Positions 1 to 6,967 of a DNA stretch of 10,583 bases are shown one piece after another. This DNA comes from RYN-433 sp036558265. GTDB taxonomy: Bacteria; Planctomycetota; Phycisphaerae; Tepidisphaerales; Tepidisphaeraceae. Positions within the stretch are counted from its first letter, which is position 1; each line of letters opens with the position of its first letter. The notes beneath the pieces were generated by a model. It did not search any database, had not been told where the DNA came from, and saw nothing but the letters and a program-made list of their open reading frames with translations. The stretch spans positions 1-10,583 of the forward strand of contig DATBFY010000578.1 in NCBI GenBank assembly GCA_036558265.1, given 5' to 3'. The position numbers and the translations under genes are program-made.

Positions 1-199
1 CAGTCTCGATGAAGAGGGTGTGACTCTCGAGCGGGAGCTTGCGCACGGTTCCCATCTGCGCGAGGTCGGGCGCCTGACCGTCGATGAGCACGTTGACGAC
101 GAGGCGGTTGTCCTTCTGCAGGTGGGCGAGCAACTGCCCGAGCGTGAGCAGGCCCATTTCCCGGGCTGCCAGCGGCTGACGATCCACCGTAACAGACAT
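1..199 (-). CDS. Hypothetical protein, 5' end only (runs off the left edge)
   Basis: This is the first 66 codons of a minus-strand gene cut by the window edge. The protein begins MSVTVDRQPLAAREMGLLTL and continues with a hydrophilic stretch containing VLIDGQAPDLAQMG. The ATG at 199 is chosen because AGAGGAG lies 9 bases upstream, a good Shine-Dalgarno at normal spacing. No signal peptide or membrane segment is visible in this part, so the start looks cytoplasmic. I do not recognise the family. The downstream neighbour on the same strand would lie outside the window. Its upstream neighbour is the 246-aa membrane-anchored gene, 187 bases away, so co-transcription is possible but not shown. The frame stays open to the edge and the residue pattern looks like a real protein. 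Confidence 0.72.
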   Translation of the reverse strand, partial: MSVTVDRQPLAAREMGLLTLGQLLAHLQKDNRLVVNVLIDGQAPDLAQMGTVRKLPLESHTLFIET

Positions 200-386
200 G
201 TGACACGACTCCTCTGGTTCGCGCGGCGCGGGCCAGCCTTGGGCGGACCGCCGTTCGGAAGCTGCGGCGGCGCGGAAGGCACGACGCGCGCGTTGTGCAT
301 CCCCTCTATCGGTTGGCGGCGATGCGTTGCGTGAGTCAAGTCCGATAATGCTGATCGCCGGACGCCCCCACCGCGCACGCGTCGCA

Positions 387-1127
387 TCAGGTCGGAGCGG
401 CGGGACCCTCGCCAGTGCCCGGATGCCCGCCGCCGGGTCGCGCGTTCGCGTGGGGGGCGGGCCTGGGCGCGGCGTCGGCGCCCGCGAGGTGCTGGGCGAC
501 GCGGTCCAGGAACGCGCGGGCGTCGGCGGGAACGGGGCTGGGGCCGAACGTGCGGTGAACGCCTTCGTCCCACTGCCCGAAAACCGTGCGATAGCCATCC
601 GCCTCCCCGGTGACGCTCTTCTCGAGCGTGAAGTAATAGTACTCGGGCGCGGGGGCCGGTCGGGCTGGCTCGGCCAGTTCGTGGTTCATCACGATTGCGA
701 CGAAATGCGCCTCGGTGGCGGCCCGGGGCGGGGGCATCTTGACGACGCCTGCCGGACGACCGGCGACGCGGGCGGGGATCGCCTCCAGGCCGACCGGGGC
801 CAGCGCCGCCGGTTGCTCGCCGTTGCGGACGGCCTGCCTGCCAACCTCGTCCCAGACCTGGGCGAGGAACTCGTCGGCGCCCGGTGCGGTGAGGGCGATG
901 ACCAGCGCCTCGGCATCTTCGGCCGCCAGCGCCCGGAGCGTCGAATGGGCGAACGCCGCGTGCTGCGGGCGGGGCGACAGCGAGCCGTCGGTGAGGCGGG
1001 CGCGCAGGGTCCGCGTCTGCGCGATGCGCCGGATCAACCAGACCCGCGATAACACCCAACCGGCGGCGACGAAGGCGCACCCAACCACGGTCAGCCACGT
1101 CCAGTACTGGTTCGAGTCGGCCAGCAT
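387..1127 (-). CDS. Membrane-anchored hypothetical protein (single N-terminal TM)
   Basis: This encodes 246 aa that I do not assign to a named family. Residues about 9-31 form one hydrophobic segment followed by a positively charged stretch (RRIAQTRTLRARL), which predicts an N-out, C-in anchor with most of the protein in the cytoplasm. Residues about 55-150 are alanine-rich and probably helical. Residues about 161-210 hold the most distinctive part, with EYYYFTLEKS, FGQWDEGVHRTFGP and AFLDRV. That layout (an aromatic strand, then a W..G.H..G.GP.P pattern) resembles hypothetical proteins I associate with Planctomycetota. The tail after 215 is rich in Pro, Gly and Ala and is probably disordered. 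An in-frame ATG exists at 1166, but the ATG at 1127 has GGGAG 8 bases upstream and leads directly into the membrane segment. A terminator behind gyrB separates it from that gene, so it probably has its own promoter. Confidence 0.75.
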   Translation of the reverse strand: MLADSNQYWTWLTVVGCAFVAAGWVLSRVWLIRRIAQTRTLRARLTDGSLSPRPQHAAFAHSTLRALAAEDAEALVIALTAPGADEFLAQVWDEVGRQAVRNGEQPAALAPVGLEAIPARVAGRPAGVVKMPPPRAATEAHFVAIVMNHELAEPARPAPAPEYYYFTLEKSVTGEADGYRTVFGQWDEGVHRTFGPSPVPADARAFLDRVAQHLAGADAAPRPAPHANARPGGGHPGTGEGPAAPT

Positions 1128-1174
1128 CCGCAAATCTCCCGCGGGCGTGCGTACGGACACCCGCATCGCCGCGC

Positions 1175-1213
1175 GTCAGGGCATTCTACCCCTGACCCGT
1201 GGGGAAAACTCAA
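1175..1213 (-). promoter_or_regulatory. Candidate promoter with dyad over the -10 box
   Basis: On the minus strand TTGAGT (1213-1208) and TAGAAT (1188-1183) are separated by 19 bases, about 55 bases before the ATG at 1127. TAGAAT matches the sigma-70 -10 consensus at 5 of 6 positions. The -35 match is 4 of 6 and the spacer is slightly long. A perfect 7-bp inverted repeat, GTCAGGG/CCCTGAC (1175-1181 and 1190-1196), brackets the -10 box and could be an operator or a short hairpin. This is inference from sequence only. Confidence 0.35.
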
Positions 1214-1237
1214 GGGAGAAATGAACGAATAATCCCC

Positions 1238-1276
1238 AAAACGCAACGCGGGCGGGCCTGGGGCGGCCCGCCCGCG
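1238..1276 (-). terminator. Rho-independent terminator of gyrB
   Basis: A perfect 12-bp inverted repeat, CGCGGGCGGGCC/GGCCCGCCCGCG (1247-1258 and 1265-1276), has a 6-base loop. Read in the gyrB direction the stem is followed by TTGCGTTTT, a T-rich run. It begins about 47 bases after the gyrB stop codon. No T-run follows it on the plus strand, so it should act on the minus strand only. It separates gyrB from the downstream gene. Confidence 0.75.
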
Positions 1277-1322
1277 CGTGTACATCGGTCAATTTAATAT
1301 TCTTCGCGCTCACGAAGGCGCG

Positions 1323-3869
1323 TCACACGTCGAGGTTCTTCACTTCCAAGGCGTGGTCCTCGATGAACTGCCGGCGGCGCTCGACGTCCTCGCCCATGAG
1401 CACGGTGAACAGGCGCTCGGCCTCGCCGGCCTCCTCGAGCGTGACGCGCAGCAGGGTCCGCTTGCCGGGATCGAGCGTGGTCTCCCACAGCTCACCGCTG
1501 TTCATCTCGCCCAGGCCTTTGAATCGCTTGACCTCGATGCCGTGCTTGCCGAGGTTGAAGATCTCCGCGAGCAACTGGCCGACGCCGGCGACGTCAACGG
1601 TCTTCTCCTCGTTCACCAGGGCGTAGCGGGTGAGCAGCTTCTCGCCGCTGACCGACTCCTCCTGGGTCAGGTAGTAATCGTTGATGTCGATGCCGTAGGC
1701 GGCGAGCTGGACGAAGAGCTTTTCGAGTTCCTTGACCTCGTGGAGCTCGACGATCTTGACCCGCTGGTGGAACTGGCCGTTGCCGTTGCCATTGGCAGCT
1801 GTGGCGGGCTCGGCCGGCCGTTCCTCTTCGATCCCCAGGCCAAATGTCTTGAGCTTGCGATCGCGGTCGTCGGCGTCGAAGGCGAAGATCTCCTCGCCGT
1901 CCACGATCATGCGGTACAGGGGCAGGCGGCCCTCCTCGCCGCGGAGGCGCAGGAAGTCGGCGAAATCGATCCCGCGGCGCTGGACGATCTTGACCGACTC
2001 TTCGAGCTTGGCGAGCAGGTCCACGACCTGGCGCAGCTCGTCGGCGGCGGTCCGCCGGATCGGGTCGCCGGTCTCGGCGTCGCGGATCAGCAGCGTGGTG
2101 CCGTCCATTCCCAGCTCGGCGTATATCTGGCGCATCGCCCGGTCGTTCAGCACGTAATCGACCTTCTTGCGGCGCGTGACCTGGTACAGCGGGGGTTGCG
2201 CAACATAGACGCGGCCCGCCTTGATCAGCTCCTGCATGTGGCGGAAGAAGAACGTGAGCAGGAGCGTGCGGATGTGACTGCCGTCCACGTCGGCGTCGGT
2301 CATGATCACGATCTTGCCGTAGCGGCGCTTGTCCTCGTTGAAGTCGTCGCGGATGCCGCAGCCCATGGCCTGGATGATCGTGCGGATCTCCTCGTGCCCG
2401 AGCATCTTGACCAGGTTGGCCTTCTCCACGTTGAGCAGCTTGCCGCGCAGCGCGAGGATCGCCTGGATGTTCGAGTCGCGCCCCTGCTTGGCCGACCCGC
2501 CTGCGGAGTCGCCCTCGACCAGGAACAGCTCGGTCTCCTCGTTGGACTTCGAGCGGCAGTCGGCGAGCTTGCCGGGCAGGCCACCACCTTCCAGGCTGTT
2601 CTTGCGGCGGGTCAGCTCGCGCGCCTTGCGCGCCGCCTCGCGCGCCTCAGCCGCGAGCATCCCCTTCTCGAAGATCGCCTTGGCCTCGCGGGGGTTCTCC
2701 TCCAGGAAGCGGCCGAGCTTCTCGGTCACCGCCGAGCCGACGAACCCTTCGATCTCCGGGTTGAGCAGCTTGTCCTTGGTCTGGCTTTCGAAGCTGGGCT
2801 CGGGGAGCTTGACGCTGATGATCGCGATCAGGCCCTCGCGCAGGTCGTCGCCGCTGGGGCGGGTTTCCTTGATCCAGCCGGCGCTTTCGGCGTGTCGGTT
2901 GATCGTGCCGGTCAGCGCGGTCTTGAAGCCCGACAGGTGCGTGCCGCCGTCATGGTTGTTGATGTTGTTGGCGAACGTCAGCAGCGTCTCGTTGTACGCG
3001 TCGTTGTACTGCAGCGCGATCTCGACCTCGAAGCGATTGGCGGGGTCGTCCTTTTTGAACGCGATCACGTTGTGAAGGACGTTCTTGCCCTCGTTGAGGT
3101 GCTTTACGTACTCCACCAACCCCTCTTCGAACCTGTAGGTCTCGCTCTTGGCGACGCGCTCGTCCACGAAGATGATCTCCACGCCGCTGTTCAGGTAAGC
3201 CAGCTCACGCAGCCGCTGGGCGAGGGTGGAGTGGACGAAGGCGACGCCGCCCTTGTCCTCGGTAAACAGGGTCGGATCGGGCTTGAAGGTGACCTTGGTG
3301 CCGGTTTTCGTGCTCTTGCCGATGACCTTCAGGTCGCTGCTCTTGCGCCCCCGGTCGAACTCCATGTGATGCACCTTACCGTCGCGGCTGACCTCGACCT
3401 CCAGCCACTCCGAGACGAAGTTGACGACGGACGCGCCCACCCCGTGCAATCCGCCGGAGGTCTTGTACGCGCTGTCCTCGTCGTGCTCGAACTTGCCCCC
3501 GGTCGCCAGGCTCGCGAAGACCATCTCGACCGCGGGCAGGCCGGTGTCGGGATGGATGTCCACGGGGATGCCGCGGCCGTCGTCGGTCACCGTACACGAC
3601 CCGTCGGGGTTGATGCGGATCTCGACGTGCCTGGCGAAGCCGGCGAGGGCTTCGTCAACCGAGTTATCGACGATCTCGTAGACCAGGTGGTGCAGGCCGC
3701 GGGGGTTGTAGCCGCCGATGTACATGCCCGGGCGGGTGCGGACGTGCTCGACGTCGTCGAGCGACTTGATCATCCGGGCGTCATATCCGCCTCCGGCGTC
3801 GGCAGCGCCTCCGTTGGGGGTGGCAGGCGTGGACGAGGGGTCATTACTGGTCGGTCTTTCGTCGGCCAT
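1323..3869 (-). CDS. gyrB: DNA gyrase subunit B
   Basis: This is the ATPase/TOPRIM subunit of DNA gyrase, which with GyrA introduces negative supercoils into DNA in the cytoplasm. It encodes 848 aa. The GHKL ATPase elements are complete: N-box EIVDNSVDEA (65-74), DDGRGIPV (96-103), YKTSGGLHGVG (135-145) and the Q-T-K loop at 362-364. The TOPRIM domain has EGDSAGGSA (452-459) and the metal-binding triad D525, D527, D529 in MTDADVDGSH. A long insert (about 565-775), as in the 804-aa E. coli protein, precedes RFKGLGEMN (782-790), and the protein ends in a conventional C-terminal domain. The N-terminal 30 residues are a low-complexity extension. A TTG lies directly before the ATG, but GGAG is 6 bases from the ATG and only 3 from the TTG, so ATG at 3869 is chosen. 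It is not next to dnaA, dnaN or recF. GyrB rather than ParE fits its length, its insert and its close match to GyrB motifs. Confidence 0.98.
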   Translation of the reverse strand: MADERPTSNDPSSTPATPNGGAADAGGGYDARMIKSLDDVEHVRTRPGMYIGGYNPRGLHHLVYEIVDNSVDEALAGFARHVEIRINPDGSCTVTDDGRGIPVDIHPDTGLPAVEMVFASLATGGKFEHDEDSAYKTSGGLHGVGASVVNFVSEWLEVEVSRDGKVHHMEFDRGRKSSDLKVIGKSTKTGTKVTFKPDPTLFTEDKGGVAFVHSTLAQRLRELAYLNSGVEIIFVDERVAKSETYRFEEGLVEYVKHLNEGKNVLHNVIAFKKDDPANRFEVEIALQYNDAYNETLLTFANNINNHDGGTHLSGFKTALTGTINRHAESAGWIKETRPSGDDLREGLIAIISVKLPEPSFESQTKDKLLNPEIEGFVGSAVTEKLGRFLEENPREAKAIFEKGMLAAEAREAARKARELTRRKNSLEGGGLPGKLADCRSKSNEETELFLVEGDSAGGSAKQGRDSNIQAILALRGKLLNVEKANLVKMLGHEEIRTIIQAMGCGIRDDFNEDKRRYGKIVIMTDADVDGSHIRTLLLTFFFRHMQELIKAGRVYVAQPPLYQVTRRKKVDYVLNDRAMRQIYAELGMDGTTLLIRDAETGDPIRRTAADELRQVVDLLAKLEESVKIVQRRGIDFADFLRLRGEEGRLPLYRMIVDGEEIFAFDADDRDRKLKTFGLGIEEERPAEPATAANGNGNGQFHQRVKIVELHEVKELEKLFVQLAAYGIDINDYYLTQEESVSGEKLLTRYALVNEEKTVDVAGVGQLLAEIFNLGKHGIEVKRFKGLGEMNSGELWETTLDPGKRTLLRVTLEEAGEAERLFTVLMGEDVERRRQFIEDHALEVKNLDV

Positions 3870-3891
3870 CAACAGCTCCGTTCGATTGGGT

Positions 3892-4061
3892 ACAAATCGT
3901 CAAACTCGGATCCGATCCGGCACAAATCCGCTCGCCGGGTTCGGGTCCGGAAGGGGCCAGGTAAGTGTCCGCGGATTATCGCAAAATCCGGGGGCGATTA
4001 CCATCGCCGCGGGGGGTCAAAGTGAGTGGAAAAACCCGCGCCAACATCAGGCACAAAATCC
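3892..4061. repeat. Four copies of a CAAA(A)TC(C) motif in the gyrB upstream region
   Basis: The motifs ACAAATC (3892), CACAAATCCG (3921), GCAAAATCCG (3981) and GCACAAAATCC (4051) recur on the plus strand. Aligned on their shared TC, the offsets are 30, 60 and 72 bases, close to whole helical turns. The second and fourth copies share a GGCACAAA core. All lie between gyrB and the divergent gene. They could be binding sites for a regulator, but chance recurrence in the more AT-rich part of a GC-rich sequence cannot be excluded. Confidence 0.3.
3972..4008 (-). promoter_or_regulatory. Candidate gyrB promoter with two adjacent dyads
   Basis: On the minus strand TGGTAA (4003-3998) and GATAAT (3980-3975) are 17 bases apart, which would give a gyrB leader of roughly 100 bases. 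GATAAT matches the -10 consensus at 5 of 6 positions; the -35 match is weak (3 of 6). Two perfect dyads overlap the two boxes: CGGATT/AATCCG (3972-3977 and 3985-3990) and GGCGAT/ATCGCC with a 4-base loop (3993-4008). A perfect minus-strand TATAAT also occurs at 4073-4068, but no -35 lies at proper distance from it. The functional promoter cannot be decided from sequence. Confidence 0.3.
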
Positions 4062-4130
4062 ACTTAAATTATACGCTGGGAGAGGGCTTTGGGTTGCGGT
4101 TTCATATGCGCAGGGCGTAGGATCGATCAC

Positions 4131-5918
4131 GTGACCTGCCGGGTGGTTTATCGCGTGCTGCTGGGGGTCCTGATCGCCGCGTGCGCGGCCGCGCGCGCCG
4201 CTGATCCAGATGACCTCCAGATAAAGATTGCGACCGCGGTCGCGCACCTCGCGTCCAGCGACCCCGCCGACCGCGATGCTGCGGCAACGACGCTGATCGG
4301 CCTTGGCGCGCAAGCGCGGCGCGCCGTCTTCGAAGCCTCGCGCAGCGACGACCCGGAACTCAGCGCCCGGGCGTCCGAACTGCTGCTCAAACTCCCCTGG
4401 TACCTTCCCGACGACTCGCCCGCCGTCCGCGTGTTGCTCCAGCAATACGGTCAGCTTGACGTGGATCACCGCAAGCAGGTGGTGGTCAGGTTGTCGGAGT
4501 TGCCGCAACACGGGTTCGAGGCGATGGAACGGTTGATCGTCGAGGAACCCAGCGATGACGTGAAATGGGTGGTGGTGGCGGCGGTGCGGACGAATTTTCG
4601 AGAGGCCGCGCTGGCGGGATTTCGCAAGCTCGACACCACGGGGGATGCCAGCGCCCCGCTGCTGGCTGCTGCGGGCCATGCGTGGATGTCCAAGGATGCC
4701 CGCAAGGGCGCGGCGCTGCTGCGGCAGAGCCTGGTGATCGATGCTCAGCACCCCGCCGGCGACGGCGGCGAAGTTGAGATCGCTTACGAGCGGTTGCAGA
4801 ACCTGGCGCTGCTGGCGGGGGAGTACGACCGCGTCGCCGAGCTCCTGCGGATGCGTGCGGCGCGTAACGCGGTGGACGGCGACGGGGAGCCGTCGCGCGC
4901 GGTGCTGGAGCTGTTCGCCGCCCACGCCAAGTTCGGTCCGCTGAACGGGTTCGACAAGGATCTGGAGACGTACAAGGATCAGCTCGGCGATGCGCGGCTG
5001 ATGTTCGCGATCGGCAAGATCTACGAGCGCGCCGGGCAGCCGCTGCTCGCGGCCGCGACGTACCGCTCGGCGCACCTGGCGGACCTGGTGTCGGTGCAGG
5101 ATCGCTTCGACCAGGGCGATTTCCTGCTGCGGCAGGGGTGGCTGGACCTGGCGGAGGGGGAGTTCAGCACGATTTTCGACGTGGCGGCGGACCACAGCAC
5201 GGATCCGGGGCGGCGCAAGCCGGCGAACCGCCCCGGCGTGCAGTTCACGGCGGAGCTGGACCAGGCCAACGCGCACTTCCGCCTCGCGCAGGTGGCGGCG
5301 GCGCGGGAGGACGACTACGTCGCGGCCGAGCACATGCGCCAGGCGATGGAGCTTCATTACAAGGGTCACGGCGAGCTGACGGGCGCCAGCGACACCGAGA
5401 TGTGGCAGGACATCAACTGGCATTACCTGCGGGCGGCGGTCGCGAAAGGGGACAAGGCCGACGTCGACCGGCGGCTGGGCGAGCTGCTCGCCAGCGCATC
5501 GTCCACGGCCGCGCCGCTTGCCAATCCGGACGTGGCCAACGACGTCGTGCCGTTGCTGCGGGCGCGCGGGCGGGTCGAGGAGGCCAGCGACCTTTACAAG
5601 CGGATGCGGCAGGGGCTGCAGGACAATTGGCCCGGCACGCCCGAGCACCCGATGCTCAAGAACAACCTGGCATGGCTGAGCGCCCGTTGCGGCGAGCAGA
5701 AGGAGGAGGCGCTGCGGCTGGCGCTGGAGGCGAGCGAGGCGATGCCCGACAACGCGGCGTTCGTGGACACGCTGGCGGAGGCGCACTATCAACTGGGGCA
5801 TTACGGCCAGGCGGCGCGGCTGGAGGCGAAAGTCGTGGGGGCGCGGCCCAATGACCGGTTCCTGCGGAACCAGCTCAAGCGGTTCGAAGAAGCGGCGAAG
5901 GGGCGTGAGCGGAAATAG
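4131..5918 (+). CDS. Exported HEAT/TPR-repeat protein
   Basis: This encodes 595 aa of mostly helical repeats behind an export signal. MTCRVVYRVLLGVLIAAC is a basic start plus a hydrophobic core. Cleavage could follow ARA (residue 23) as a Sec signal peptide, or C18 could be a lipoprotein cysteine in the lipobox IAAC. Residues about 30-90 look like HEAT repeats (SSDPADRDAAATTLIGLG, then DDPELSARASELLLKL). From about 215 onward there are TPR-like helix pairs, the clearest at the C-terminus (FVDTLAEAHYQLGHYGQAAR, about 544-563). Such proteins are usually scaffolds; no catalytic motif is visible and the partner is unknown. The start is the GTG at 4131 with AGGA 8 bases upstream. An in-frame TTG at 4089 would put charged residues ahead of the signal, and the ATG at 4106 is out of frame. 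It is divergent from gyrB and seems to be transcribed alone. Confidence 0.85.
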   Translation: MTCRVVYRVLLGVLIAACAAARAADPDDLQIKIATAVAHLASSDPADRDAAATTLIGLGAQARRAVFEASRSDDPELSARASELLLKLPWYLPDDSPAVRVLLQQYGQLDVDHRKQVVVRLSELPQHGFEAMERLIVEEPSDDVKWVVVAAVRTNFREAALAGFRKLDTTGDASAPLLAAAGHAWMSKDARKGAALLRQSLVIDAQHPAGDGGEVEIAYERLQNLALLAGEYDRVAELLRMRAARNAVDGDGEPSRAVLELFAAHAKFGPLNGFDKDLETYKDQLGDARLMFAIGKIYERAGQPLLAAATYRSAHLADLVSVQDRFDQGDFLLRQGWLDLAEGEFSTIFDVAADHSTDPGRRKPANRPGVQFTAELDQANAHFRLAQVAAAREDDYVAAEHMRQAMELHYKGHGELTGASDTEMWQDINWHYLRAAVAKGDKADVDRRLGELLASASSTAAPLANPDVANDVVPLLRARGRVEEASDLYKRMRQGLQDNWPGTPEHPMLKNNLAWLSARCGEQKEEALRLALEASEAMPDNAAFVDTLAEAHYQLGHYGQAARLEAKVVGARPNDRFLRNQLKRFEEAAKGRERK

Positions 5919-5925
5919 CTCGCGC
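5903..5925 (+). other. Hairpin across the stop codon of the HEAT/TPR gene
   Basis: GCGTGAGC and GCTCGCGC pair over 8 bases (one G-U) around a 7-base loop, GGAAATA, that contains most of the TAG stop codon. No T-run follows, so it is not a classical intrinsic terminator. It may be a 3' end stabiliser or may arise by chance in GC-rich DNA. Confidence 0.3.
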
Positions 5926-5947
5926 GCGGGCAGCGGGATGGATGGGA

Positions 5948-6008
5948 AAGCTCCAAGAGCCAAGCATCAAATCTCAAACGGACCTCAAATTCGAAATTCG
6001 AATGACCC
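5948..6008 (+). repeat. Interspersed repeat, left copy (inverted partner at 8071-8131)
   Basis: This 61-base stretch begins AAGCTCCAAG and ends in ATTCGAATGACCC. It is visibly more A-rich than its surroundings. The reverse complement of 8071-8131 matches it: 28 of the first 33 bases are identical, then after a 15-base gap a 13-base block AATTCGAATGACC matches exactly. The 15-base difference includes a tandem duplication around ATTCGAA. It encodes nothing I can support. The 'CTCCAAG...' style resembles dispersed intergenic repeats I associate with Planctomycetota and Verrucomicrobiota. Confidence 0.75.
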
Positions 6009-6047
6009 AAACGGCCGCGGGGCGCATCTTGAAGGCCCACCGGTCAC

Positions 6048-6077
6048 TTGAGCGTCCTGAGAGCGATCAAGTAAGCT
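6048..6077 (+). promoter_or_regulatory. Candidate promoter giving a leaderless transcript
   Basis: TTGAGC (6048-6053) and TAAGCT (6072-6077) are 18 bases apart, each matching the sigma-70 consensus at 4 of 6 positions. The ATG of the zinc-finger gene follows the -10 box after only 8 bases, and no Shine-Dalgarno lies between, so transcription would start at or beside the start codon. Confidence 0.35.
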
Positions 6078-6085
6078 GCGCCGGC

Positions 6086-6706
6086 ATGGCGGATGCGGAC
6101 GGCGAATCGCGAAGCGCATCGGACGTCTTGCCCTATCAGGGCATGTCCCCACTCCCCGATGCCTCGGGCTGGATTCGGGTCAGACGCAAAGGGTGCATCC
6201 TCGACGTGCAGTTCCCGCGATCGTGCTGCGTTTGTCTGCGGGAAACCGACGATTCGTGGAACGTCCCGCTGGTAACGGCGGCGTGAATCAACGTTCGCAT
6301 CTGCAATGCGTGCCGCAAGCGCTGGCGACTGCGACGATTCCTCCTGGTCTTGGTGCCCCTCGCGTTGTTCCTGTCGTCCGTGCCCCTGAATCGCCTGGTC
6401 TTCCCGAGGATAAGCAGATCCGACTGGATCGTCATCACCACCGCGAACGTGGTCTTCGGGTTGGCCGTCTCCCTCGCCCTACTGAACATCTTCGGATCTC
6501 CGGTCCGCGTGGCGATCGTCGGCAAGTACGCGACCTATGGGAACATCCGGTTCTACAATCCGATCTACGCTCGGGAATTCCGCGTGAACGCCGTCAATGG
6601 ACACGGCGCGCTGACGCTAGCGCCGGCGGAATCAACCGCAACGAGGGGGACGCCGGAGACGATTCGAGCGCACAAGCAGACGAGGCCCGGCGGGGCGGGA
6701 GGGTGA
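6086..6706 (+). pseudogene. Zinc-finger two-TM membrane protein gene interrupted by an in-frame TGA
   Basis: Two open segments in the same frame, 6086-6283 and 6287-6706, are separated only by TGA at 6284-6286. Read through, they make one coherent 206-residue product. CCVC (C47, C50) lies before the stop and CNAC (C73, C76) just after it, together forming a CxxC...CxxC zinc-binding unit. Two hydrophobic segments follow (RFLLVLVPLALFLSSV and WIVITTANVVFGLAVSLALL), then a soluble domain containing YGNIRFYNPIYAREF. Loss of the second CxxC and both membrane segments would make the short 66-aa product useless in its presumed role. A CGA-to-TGA transition would explain the stop, as would a sequencing error. 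A GTG at 6350 could restart translation but would begin inside the first membrane segment and omit the zinc finger. The natural function is unknown. It sits first in the repeat-bounded block and lacks a Shine-Dalgarno. Confidence 0.65.
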
Positions 6707-6831
6707 CGGGCGGAACTCCGCGGTGGCGCATGCGGTGCCGGCGAGCGGACAGTCAGCACAATCGATGACGTTGGGTAACCCCGATCCACCCGCCGTCATC
6801 GGAGGAAATGCGGATGATCGGCGATCTTTCT

Positions 6832-6893
6832 CCCTCTCCCGCGGGCGACCTTGGGTATTCATAGCTGGCATGCTTAACGCCCGTGGGAGAGGG
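6832..6893. repeat. Long palindromic element with 16-bp arms
   Basis: CCCTCTCCCGCGGGCG (6832-6847) and CGCCCGTGGGAGAGGG (6878-6893) are inverted repeats matching at 15 of 16 positions, with a 30-base AT-richer spacer. No T-run follows on either strand. It lies in the 261-base gap between the TGA-interrupted gene and the next gene. The CCCTCTCCC/GGGAGAGGG arms resemble REP-type palindromes scattered through many GC-rich genomes. It could act as a structural terminator or be a small mobile repeat. Nothing else in this gap (6707-6967) looks coding. Confidence 0.6.
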
Positions 6894-6951
6894 GCGGGCC
6901 GCCAATTCCAACCTCACTCCGCCGGATGGAGGCACAAGGAGAGCGCGGGGG

Positions 6952-6957
6952 TATATT
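6952..6957 (+). promoter_or_regulatory. Candidate -10 box (TATATT) close to the start codon
   Basis: TATATT, 5 of 6 matches to the -10 consensus, ends 10 bases before the ATG at 6968. No good -35 hexamer is visible 16-19 bases upstream. The nearest Shine-Dalgarno-like run, AAGGAG at 6936-6941, is 26 bases before the ATG and too far to serve it, so a very short leader is inferred. Confidence 0.3.
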
Positions 6958-6967
6958 GTTCGTCCGC

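Noticed and set aside
3972..3990. DnaA boxes or a replication origin next to gyrB
   Set aside because: No TTATNCACA-type box was found; GGATTATCGC is only loosely similar and no dnaA or dnaN gene is in the window.
1278..4025. A 915-codon open frame on the plus strand opposite gyrB
   Set aside because: It is the antisense shadow of a certain gyrB in GC-rich DNA; its translation is repetitive in Leu, Val, Asp and Ala with no recognisable domain.
4047..5963. A 638-codon open frame on the minus strand opposite the HEAT/TPR gene
   Set aside because: The composition (Arg, Pro, His, Gln rich) is typical of a shadow frame, while the plus-strand frame has a signal sequence and clear helical repeats.
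6284..6286. Selenocysteine decoding of the in-frame TGA
   Set aside because: The position lies between two zinc CxxC pairs, not at a redox site, and I see no convincing SECIS-type hairpin just after it.
6193..6768. A 191-codon frame overlapping the TGA-split gene
   Set aside because: It lies in a different frame from the CxxC and membrane segments and its translation is low-complexity; it is a shadow.
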